NCBI GenBank assembly: GCA_002352145.1
Contig: DEHX01000091.1
Coordinates: 23,074-40,045 of the forward strand
Reading direction: 5' to 3'
DNA from: Chitinophagaceae bacterium UBA2789
Lineage (GTDB): Bacteria; Bacteroidota; Bacteroidia; Chitinophagales; Chitinophagaceae
DNA length: 16,972 nucleotides
Under the pieces are notes generated by a model. The model had not been told where the DNA came from. It saw only the letters and a program-made list of their open reading frames with translations, and did not search any database. A program made the translations under genes and the position numbers. Of this stretch, positions 1 through 7,600 are shown piece by piece (position 1 is the first letter of the stretch; the number at the start of each line of letters is the position of its first letter).

Positions 1-484
1 GGTTTCAAAACCAGTGGACAAACCTGTTACCAAAGTAACCAACCCTGTAACTAAGACGACGGATTCTGCCAAAACAAAAATTCCGACTGTAACTAAACCA
101 AATCCTGTTGTTACTCCAACCCCGGCAGTAATAAAAAACAGATCGAATGAGTTAGTTAAGACCCTAACTGTAAATGACCCCAATGTAATTGTGAAGCTAT
201 ATGACAATGGAGAAATTGACGGAGATACTATTTCTGTTTATTTAGATAAAAAATTGGTACTGGCAGCAAAAAGATTGACTGCCTCTCCCCTGGTGATAAA
301 ATTTACTATGGAAGAAGATGAAGAGGAACATGAATTAACCATGGTTGCCGAAAACCTCGGAACTATTCCTCCCAACACTTCGCTGATGATTGTTGAGGCA
401 GGAGAGCAACGTTTTGATGTACGTATTACATCAACAGAACAGAAAAACGCCGTGGTGAAATTCAGGTACAGGAAACCGAACTAA
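1..484 (+). CDS. Secreted protein fragment with Pro/Thr/Lys-rich linker and C-terminal DNG-IDGDTISVY domain (5' partial)
   Basis: The reading frame is open to the left edge (first full codon at position 2), so the true start lies outside the window; the GTG at 14 is only an internal Val codon. The visible 160 residues begin with about 45 residues rich in Pro, Thr, Val and Lys with recurring PVTK-like words, probably a flexible linker. A compact domain of about 115 residues follows, from roughly nucleotide 160 to the stop, with the words DNGEIDGDTISVY, ENLGTIPPNT and EQKNAVVKFRY. The same domain ends the next gene (551-1405), where it follows a signal peptide, so an exported location is inferred. 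I recognise no enzyme motif. The function is unknown; the alternating hydrophobic pattern suggests a beta-sandwich, but that is inference. Confidence 0.75.
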   Translation, partial: VSKPVDKPVTKVTNPVTKTTDSAKTKIPTVTKPNPVVTPTPAVIKNRSNELVKTLTVNDPNVIVKLYDNGEIDGDTISVYLDKKLVLAAKRLTASPLVIKFTMEEDEEEHELTMVAENLGTIPPNTSLMIVEAGEQRFDVRITSTEQKNAVVKFRYRKPN

Positions 485-550
485 AGATTTGATACCGTTT
501 CTGTAAATTTTGATTTTGCTTCAGCATTTTTCTTCTATTTTTCCTGTATA

Positions 551-1405
551 ATGCTCCGGCTGAAACTATTAATACTAATATTGATGACCAGTTCCATTAT
601 TTATGGACAGGACATCAATGGCATCTGGAAAGGAAAACTTGTGATGGCCCCTGGCGGATGCTTCCCTGTTTATAATATTGAATTGCAGTTACAGGTTGCC
701 GGCACCCGAATTACCGGTACCGCCTATCACTTTTCAGATTCGCTAAATTATGTAAGAGAGAATTTTGAAGGAATATATAACAAGGAAAAGAACCAGATAA
801 TCATACAGGAAAATGGCATTATCACATTTCGTATTAAAGAAGACTGTGTTCCCTGCGTAAAGAGATATGAATTAAGTTACCACAAAGGAGGCGGCAATGT
901 TGTCACCGAAGAACAACTGAGGGGTACATGGACAGGAAAAGCCACAGACGGCAAAACTGTATGCGACCCCGGTACCATTGTATTGACAAGATTTGATAAA
1001 TCCTCTTTTAAACCAGACTTTAAGTTGCCAGCAACACTCACCAACCGAAAAGCGGAGTTGGTAAAAGAAATTAAAGTGGATACAGGTACCATACAAATTG
1101 ACTTTTACGATAACGGCCAAATAGATGGGGACACCATCTCAGTATATGTAAACAGTTCGCCAGTTGTTTCAAACAAAAGGTTAACGACCAAGCCAGTCTC
1201 CATTTCCGTAAAAATTGACCTGAAAAAACCAGTACAGGAACTGATCATGGTGGGGGAAAATCTTGGTTCCATTCCACCCAATACAGCTTTAATGATTGTA
1301 AATGCCGGTGATAAAAGATACCAGCTTTATCTTACTTCTGACGAACAAAAGAATGCCATGGTCAGGTTCATTTACGAAAAGCCCGGTGCCGAAAAAAGCA
1401 ATTAG
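551..1405 (+). CDS. Secreted protein of unknown function, paralogous at its C terminus to the preceding gene
   Basis: This 284-residue protein starts at ATG 551 with a clear signal peptide (hydrophobic core LLILILMTSSIIYG, likely cut near Gln20). The mature N-terminal half has two short similar stretches, GIWKGK near residue 25 and GTWTGK near residue 125, each followed within about 15 residues by a Cys. They suggest a small beta-rich domain and a partial second copy. Residues about 165-280 form the DNGQIDGDTISVY / ENLGSIPPNT / DEQKNAMVRFIYEKP domain shared with the upstream gene; by eye roughly half of the aligned positions match. It lies 66 bp after the upstream gene, on the same strand, and may be co-transcribed. 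No catalytic motif was recognised. The product is probably periplasmic or surface-exposed; function unknown. Confidence 0.8.
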   Translation: MLRLKLLILILMTSSIIYGQDINGIWKGKLVMAPGGCFPVYNIELQLQVAGTRITGTAYHFSDSLNYVRENFEGIYNKEKNQIIIQENGIITFRIKEDCVPCVKRYELSYHKGGGNVVTEEQLRGTWTGKATDGKTVCDPGTIVLTRFDKSSFKPDFKLPATLTNRKAELVKEIKVDTGTIQIDFYDNGQIDGDTISVYVNSSPVVSNKRLTTKPVSISVKIDLKKPVQELIMVGENLGSIPPNTALMIVNAGDKRYQLYLTSDEQKNAMVRFIYEKPGAEKSN

Positions 1406-1495
1406 AAAAGTTGATATATTTCATTGAATTAGCTGGTAACTTATTTACAAGATTCTGCGTCTCACTAGTTAGCAGGTGTTAAAAAAGGCTAAAAA

Positions 1496-1531
1496 AAGTT
1501 ATAGCCATAACTTCGTACGAAAATAATCGTA
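1496..1531 (+). promoter_or_regulatory. Candidate BlaI operator: two adjoining inverted repeats
   Basis: Two dyads adjoin in the spacer before the BlaI gene. The first is AAGTTAT-AGCC-ATAACTT (1496-1513, 7-bp arms). The second is TACGA-N6-TCGTA (1516-1531), whose left arm also lies in the perfect 10-bp palindrome TTCGTACGAA (1512-1521). BlaI/MecI proteins are known to bind TAC/GTA-type dyads upstream of their own operon, so the second repeat is the better operator candidate. Autoregulation is inferred from position and symmetry only. Confidence 0.45.
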
Positions 1532-1537
1532 TATTCG
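1530..1537 (+). promoter_or_regulatory. Probable -7 promoter box for the BlaI/M56 operon
   Basis: TATATTCG differs at one position from the Bacteroidota -7 consensus TAnnTTTG. It lies 18 bp before the ATG at 1556 and overlaps the right arm of the TACGA/TCGTA dyad, as expected if a repressor blocks polymerase there. No convincing -33 TTTG was found at the proper distance, so the call is tentative. Confidence 0.35.
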
Positions 1538-1555
1538 GCCATAAAATTGAGTACT

Positions 1556-1945
1556 ATGTCAGCACCTAAACTGATCAAACCCACAGAAAGCGAACTGGAA
1601 ATCCTTCAAATCCTTTGGAATAAAGGATTGGCAACCGTAAGAGAGGTTCATGAGGAACTGGCAAAAAACAAAGATGTGGGATATACCACTACCCTTAAAC
1701 TGATGCAAATAATGAATGAAAAAGGGATTGTAAAAAGGGATGATTCGATGAGGACCCATGTTTACCAGGCAGCTGTTAATAAAGAAAAAACTCAAAAGCA
1801 TTTGCTGAATAAAATGATTGATAGCCTTTTTGGAGGCTCCCCTACGCAACTGGTTATACAAGCATTGGGAGATGAAAGCCATAAGGCCAGTCCGGAAGAA
1901 TTGGAAAAAATACAAGCCCTGTTAGACAGTTTGAAAAAACACTAA
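1556..1945 (+). CDS. BlaI/MecI/CopY-family transcriptional repressor
   Basis: This 129-residue protein has the size and pattern of the penicillinase-repressor family: an N-terminal winged helix opening with PTESELEILQILW, a recognition-helix region YTTTLKLMQIMNEKGIV near residues 43-60, and a C-terminal dimerisation part rich in charged helices. An in-frame TTG at 1547 would add three residues, but ATG 1556 is preferred because it gives the usual family N terminus. In the known family the dimeric repressor is inactivated when the partner M56 membrane protease is activated. That partner follows 2 bp after the stop codon, so the two are almost surely one operon. The real target genes are unknown; nothing here is a beta-lactamase. 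Confidence 0.92.
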   Translation: MSAPKLIKPTESELEILQILWNKGLATVREVHEELAKNKDVGYTTTLKLMQIMNEKGIVKRDDSMRTHVYQAAVNKEKTQKHLLNKMIDSLFGGSPTQLVIQALGDESHKASPEELEKIQALLDSLKKH

Positions 1946-1947
1946 AC

Positions 1948-3615
1948 ATGATCAGCATCCAGACTAACTTTTTTCAGGCACTTGGCATTGCCTTGTTAAA
2001 CAGCCTCTGGCAGTTAGCCTTTTTATGGGTCATCTTTCAATTTATCACTGTTTTCTTCAAACATGGCAGGTTCACTCTAAAGTCGGCCCTTGCCACCTCT
2101 TTGTTGATGTCCGGCTTTGGCTGGTTTATAATCACTTTCATTAGTGCACTTAATACAAAAGATCCTGGCAGCGCTGTTTTAATCACACTTATTCCGGAAA
2201 ACCTTGGTGAGATAGATAAAGGCAATTGGTTGTTAAACTTTTATCCTATCGCCGCTTTTATCTACCTGGTTCTTCTAGTAATTCCATTGCAGCGGTTGAT
2301 AAAGAATTATCGTTACGTACAGGCTTTAAGAACATATGGCCTTGCCAAAATTGATATAGACAAGAGACTGTTTGTTGACCGTGTGGCTGAGCAATTAGGA
2401 ATAACTAAAAAAGTAAGATTGTGGATTTCTGAATTTGTAACCTCTCCTGCCACCATTGGTTACCTGAAGCCGGTGATACTTATTCCGGCAGCCGCGGTCA
2501 CCAATCTTACACCCCAGCAACTGGAGTCTATTCTTTTACATGAACTGGCACATATCCGCCGAAACGATTATCTCATTAATCTTGTTATAAATTTCATAAA
2601 GGCAATCCTTTACTTTAATCCTTTTGTAAAGGCCTTTGTCCGTATCATCGAAAAAGATAGAGAAAAAAGCTGCGATGAAATGGTATTGCAGTTTCAATAC
2701 AATTCGAAAGATTATGCTGCAGCTCTTTTGACTTTGGAAAAGGATCAACAGCAAAAAGCGCTGGCTATAGCGGCTTCTGGAAGAACTACTGATCTTATTA
2801 ACAGGGTGGAATTAATCCTGGGCATTAACAGGCAACCATTTTTCCCTTTATATAAACTTGCCGGTGTAGCTGCAAGTTTAATGGTAATCTTATTTATTAA
2901 TACACTTATTTTTTCAGGTACAAATAAAAATACCGGAACGTTATTAGCGTTCTTTACTCAGCGGGTAGCAGACCCTGCCCGAACCATCAGCCACCAGTAT
3001 CCCGTTATAAATAATAATCTAAAAGAATCAGCCTTTAAAGAAAAAGAAATACCTGTTGATCCTAAAGCAGTAGAACAAGGTTTAATGGTACCACCTGCCC
3101 CGCCTCCATCGGATTATATCAATGTTGCTTTTGAAGAAATCTCAATTCCGGAATTAAAGAAATACCAGGAAGACCAGGTAAAAAAAGCCCTTGAAGCTTC
3201 AAAGAAAATATTGGAAAAAGCAGAATGGGAAAAAGTAGAAAGTAATATTGCTGAAGCACTCAGCATGAAAGAAAAGGAAGAGCTAAAGGCCAGCTATTTC
3301 AAAGAACTGGAAAAATTCGACTGGAAACAGTGGGAAAACAAATTAAAAATTGCTTATAACAATATTGACTGGGACAGGGTGAACAGCGAGTTGAATATGG
3401 CAATTAATCAAATCAGGGCAGACAGCCTTCACCGGGTATATAATGAAGCTGCCGTAAAACTTGATAAAGTAAAAAGACAGTTACAGGAAAACCAGTTAAA
3501 AGGAATTCCGGATTCTGATATTTCTATCGAAGCCATTGAAGAGAAAAAGCAAGTTATCCGCAAGACACTTGACGAATTAAAAGGAATTCGAAAGAAGAAA
3601 ATAGTAAGATTATAA
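1948..3615 (+). CDS. BlaR1-like M56 family membrane metallopeptidase with non-PBP C-terminal region
   Basis: This 555-residue protein is the likely sensor and protease partner of the upstream BlaI repressor. Hydrophobic segments lie at about residues 10-36, 46-66, 94-114, 208-228 and 304-322. The zinc site HELAH is at 198-202 (His198, Glu199, His202), and Glu239 in EKSCDE is the probable third ligand; both match the M56 family. In classical BlaR1 the last membrane segment is followed by a penicillin-binding sensor domain. Here there is instead a Pro-rich stretch (VPPAPPPSD, about 375-385) and then about 150 residues of highly charged helix with recurring Trp (427, 459, 462, 475). No SxxK/SxN/KTG set was seen, so a beta-lactam ligand is unlikely. 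The gene ends 17 bp from the convergent porP/sprF-like gene. Confidence 0.9.
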   Translation: MISIQTNFFQALGIALLNSLWQLAFLWVIFQFITVFFKHGRFTLKSALATSLLMSGFGWFIITFISALNTKDPGSAVLITLIPENLGEIDKGNWLLNFYPIAAFIYLVLLVIPLQRLIKNYRYVQALRTYGLAKIDIDKRLFVDRVAEQLGITKKVRLWISEFVTSPATIGYLKPVILIPAAAVTNLTPQQLESILLHELAHIRRNDYLINLVINFIKAILYFNPFVKAFVRIIEKDREKSCDEMVLQFQYNSKDYAAALLTLEKDQQQKALAIAASGRTTDLINRVELILGINRQPFFPLYKLAGVAASLMVILFINTLIFSGTNKNTGTLLAFFTQRVADPARTISHQYPVINNNLKESAFKEKEIPVDPKAVEQGLMVPPAPPPSDYINVAFEEISIPELKKYQEDQVKKALEASKKILEKAEWEKVESNIAEALSMKEKEELKASYFKELEKFDWKQWENKLKIAYNNIDWDRVNSELNMAINQIRADSLHRVYNEAAVKLDKVKRQLQENQLKGIPDSDISIEAIEEKKQVIRKTLDELKGIRKKKIVRL

Positions 3616-3632
3616 TGCAAGGGGGGATAATG

Positions 3633-4670
3633 TTACCAACACCTTGGGCATTGTTCACTGTACTTATTCCCGATAATAAAACCTATCATGATTTCGTGGG
3701 TACCCCTACTCACCGTATTTAATGCCGTCGTGGTGAAATCGTAGGCATATCCAACATTAAATGTATTACTCACATTGATACCGGCCATAGCCGCATAGCC
3801 ATCCTGGTGCCTGTAACTACCGCCCACCCATAGTAAATCCCTGTATTGCATCTTCAGGTTTAACTCGGGCTGAAAATCATTATTAGATGAATTCTGAACA
3901 TATTTTACCATCATCGAGGGTACAGCATTGATATCTTCACCAATCATAAAGCGATAACCAGCTGTCAGAAATAAATGAGGAACTAGCCGCCCCTCGGTAA
4001 GAAAGGTGGCATCATCAGTGAATGCAAGTTTTTGTGGTATAATTTGCTGCGCAGAGAAACCTACGAAGTAGTTTCTGGAATACAGCCATAACCCAACACC
4101 CAGGTCAGGCCTTATTTTGTTAAGTTCACTACTTAATGAAGCGCCGGTTGCAGGATCGAAGGGGTCTCCCGTACCGGAAAAATCATGCTTGCTGCGGTCA
4201 ATACTCACATTAGTAATACCGGCAGAAAATCCCCCAGATAAATTGGTTGTCGGACTCAATCCTAAATGATAGGCATAAGTTAGATTTGCAGTAAACCGGT
4301 TGAAACTCCCGGTCTTATCGTTCACAACAGTCATTCCAATTCCATGATGGGGTTCTGCTGCCGTATAATTTTCCCAGTAATAACGGCCTCGTGGATTTTC
4401 TCCCGGCACCTGGAAAGAAGTGGCCGATGTTCTGTAGTCTTTTTTACCCAACGGGCCATGTGCAGAAAGATACATGGTCTTGGGTGCCCCATTCAATCCT
4501 ACCCACTGGTCCCGCATACTCATTTTTACATCCACGTAATTCTCAATACCTGTAATGGCAGGATTAAGAATATAGTTGTTCAGAATGTATTGTGTGTAGT
4601 GGGGCCTTTGCTGGGCATTTACCAGGCATACACACAATAATGCAGGAATAATAATCAGTTTTTTTCTCAT
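3633..4670 (-). CDS. PorP/SprF family type IX secretion system membrane protein
   Basis: This 345-residue protein has a signal peptide (LIIIPALLCVCLVNAQ, cut near residue 20) followed by the typical family opening HYTQYILNNYILNPAITG (NPA at 36-38) and RDQW (53-56). The rest alternates in beta-barrel fashion (for example LSGGFSAGITNVSID, FVGFSAQQI, LFLTAGYRFMIG). PorP/SprF proteins are outer-membrane barrels that serve T9SS; SprF is needed for export and anchoring of SprB-type cargo with type B C-terminal signals. The gene starts 3 bp after the stop of the giant type B cargo gene, so the two form a transcription unit and this is probably the dedicated partner. The last residues, CPRCW, hold a Cys pair. 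Confidence 0.92.
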   Translation of the reverse strand: MRKKLIIIPALLCVCLVNAQQRPHYTQYILNNYILNPAITGIENYVDVKMSMRDQWVGLNGAPKTMYLSAHGPLGKKDYRTSATSFQVPGENPRGRYYWENYTAAEPHHGIGMTVVNDKTGSFNRFTANLTYAYHLGLSPTTNLSGGFSAGITNVSIDRSKHDFSGTGDPFDPATGASLSSELNKIRPDLGVGLWLYSRNYFVGFSAQQIIPQKLAFTDDATFLTEGRLVPHLFLTAGYRFMIGEDINAVPSMMVKYVQNSSNNDFQPELNLKMQYRDLLWVGGSYRHQDGYAAMAGINVSNTFNVGYAYDFTTTALNTVSRGTHEIMIGFIIGNKYSEQCPRCW

Positions 4671-4673
4671 GGC

Positions 4674-7600
4674 TTAACGGATTACATCTACATAACCGGT
4701 CATAATACTTCTGCCGTTTTTCGGATTCACTATGTAAAAATAAGTTCCGACAGGCACAGGTTTTCCATTAACAGTTCCATCCCAGGGCTTTCCATACCCT
4801 ACTGATGAAAATATCTTTTGTCCATAACGATTGAAAATTTCTACAGTGCCACCCGGATAGGTGTCCAAATATTTTATTTCCCACCTATCGTGAATACCAT
4901 CGCCGTTTGGACTGAATATATTTGGTATTTCAGGCCCTTTCAGCACTTTGATAAATACCCTGTCGGAGCTAACACATCCTCCCCTTCCTGTAACAGTAAG
5001 CGTATACCAAATATCCTCTACACCTTTTACAATGGGTCTTTCAATCGTATTACTGCTCAGGAAATACTGGTTAGGTGTCCAAAGGAAGCTTGGATTTATG
5101 GCTGTTACGATTGGCTGTAGTGTATCACTGCCATCCTCCAATATGAATAAATCAGGACCGGCATCCACAACAGGGTAAGGATTCACTGTTACCTGCTGAG
5201 TAAATGTGGTACTCCGGCAACCAAAGCTGTTCGTAATATACAAGCTTACATCATAAGTGCCGGCACTACCATATGTATAGGTGAATGATGGCGTTGTTCT
5301 TACATTGCCATCCCCCATCGTCCAGTTCCATTGTGTGGTGGTTCCATCTGCCGGATTACTGTTGTCTGTAAACTGGAAACTTTCCCCCACACACAAATCA
5401 GGTTTGTCCACAGTAAATGAGCCGGTTGGCTGTGGATGGATAGTATTCAAAACAATTGTGGTGTCTCTTGCACAACCAACGCCGCTGGTAACCTGTAAAT
5501 TGACGTTGTATGGACCTACTGCATTATATATATGTGATGGTGCTGAACCGGTAGAGGTATTCAATGGACCGCTGCCCGGATCTCCAAAATTCCATAAATA
5601 GCTAAATGATGCCTGTGAACCATCTGGTATGGTACTCAGGTTGGTGAATTGCACATTTGCCGAAGGCAAACAACTACTTGCCGGGAATGAGAAATTAGGT
5701 CTTGGAATAGGATTCACCACAACCGGCATATTAAATGCAGTACTTCGGCAACCATTGCTTGTAGTTACAACAAGGCTGACATTATAAGTACCCCAGGCCG
5801 TAAACAGGTGTGTAGGATTTTGCAGGGTTGAGGTATTGGCTACACCGCTGGCAGGGTCACCAAAGTTCCATTGCCAGCCGGTAATTGTGCCGGCAGTCGG
5901 CGGAATGGTTGAACTGCTACTGTTAAAACTAACCGGACTCCTTTCACAGGCAAGATTTGAAACAACAAATCTTGCTGAAGCCGTATCAATAACCGTTATT
6001 GTCTGTGTGGCAGAATCTCTGCAACCAGCCGCTGTGGAAGTATGCAGGTATTGAATAGTATAGGTGCCGCCTGGTGCAACAGAAGACGGTGTAAAAATTC
6101 CGCCCGTTGTAACGCCGGGACCTGAATAAATACCAGTACCTGGCACAGCTCCGAAACTTACATACGGAGATAATGAAAAAGCGGCCGCATCAAAGCAAAC
6201 ATCAGGTACAGCATTAAACTGAACCAACGGAGCCGCATTGACAGTTATATCCTGTAATTTATCATTTACACAAACCCCACCGGAATAGGCCCTGTAACGT
6301 ATGGTAAAGGTTCGGGTGAGCGGTGCCTGGAAATTAGGATATAAATGTTTGTAAACTTTTCCTGTAAACGGTGAATTATCTGTGTCGAATACTGCAGGCT
6401 GGTTTACGTTATCCCAGTAAATTTCAACTTTAGTTATTGTGCCCGGGAAAACGGTAGAAGCTTCTACTATTGCTACAGAATCATTGGCACAAAGAGTAGA
6501 TGGATTCTGTATAGTAAAATCAGCTAATGGGAAACTACCATTAATGAAAAGAACCTGTGTTACGGTATCCCTGCACCCGTTATTGCTGGTAGCAATTAAT
6601 TGTACATTATATGATCCTGTTGCAGTGTAGCTGTGTTGAGGATTCTGTAATGTGGATGTATTAAGAGGTCCGCTTCCCGGATCTCCAAAATTCCAATTCC
6701 ATGCCTGGATGAAATCCGGCGCATCTACACTGCTGGTATCTGTAAACTGGGCATAGGTATCACTTAAACAAACTTCAGGAAGTATGAACCCTGCTAATGG
6801 CCGGGCATTGATCACTACTTGTTGTGGCGGTGTGGTACTAACACAACCTTTGTCTGTTGTAACTACAAGACTTACGTTATATGTTCCAGCCGTGGAGAAA
6901 ATATGGGTTGGATTTTGTAAGGTCGAAGTATTTAAAGGACCGCTTGCCGGATCTCCAAAATTCCACTGCCAGGAAGTAATATTTCCGGCATTGGGCACGG
7001 AAGCATCCGTAAAACTTGTTATCCTTGTTTCGCAGGATGGGGTAACCACAGTAAAACCACTGGTTGGTAAAGGATTTACTATTACCGTTGCCGATCCTGT
7101 TTGTGCCTGGCTGCACAATGTAGAACTACCATCGAGAACGCTGATGAGATTGTAGGTAAATGTGCCGGCAACCGAGGTAGGAACGCTAACCGTTACCGAA
7201 TTTCCGGTAGTTGTTGAAACTGTTTGATTGGGGCCTCCATTAATAGTATAAGTAAAAGTATAAGGTGCGGTACCAGTTGCCCCTGTAAAAGTAATATTGG
7301 GAGAAGGAGCATTTAAACAAACTTCGGTATTGCCCGAGATACTGGCTGTAGGCAATGGATTAACCGTAACTATGGCTGAGCCGCTTTGCAACTGGCTGCA
7401 GGAGGTAGTACTTCCATCTGACACACTTACCAGGCTGTATGTATATGTACCCGGTGTATTTGTCGGAGCAGCTACTGTTATTGAATTACCACTGGTGGTT
7501 GTCACCGTTTGGTTAGGCCCACCATTAATCGTATAGGTAAAAGTATACGGTGCGGTAGCGCCTCCCCCGGCGGTAAAAGTAATATTGGGGGACGGTGCAT

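Noticed and set aside
1507..1517. ATAACTTCGTA matches 11 bases of a loxP half-site.
   Set aside because: There is no 8-bp spacer and inverted second arm (TATACGAAGTTAT) at the right distance; the match is explained by the adjoining local dyads.
3614..3652. Imperfect dyad AATGCAAGG / CCTTGGGCATT between the convergent M56 and PorP/SprF genes.
   Set aside because: It has a 2-nt bulge, no T run, and its right arm lies in coding sequence; too weak to call a terminator.
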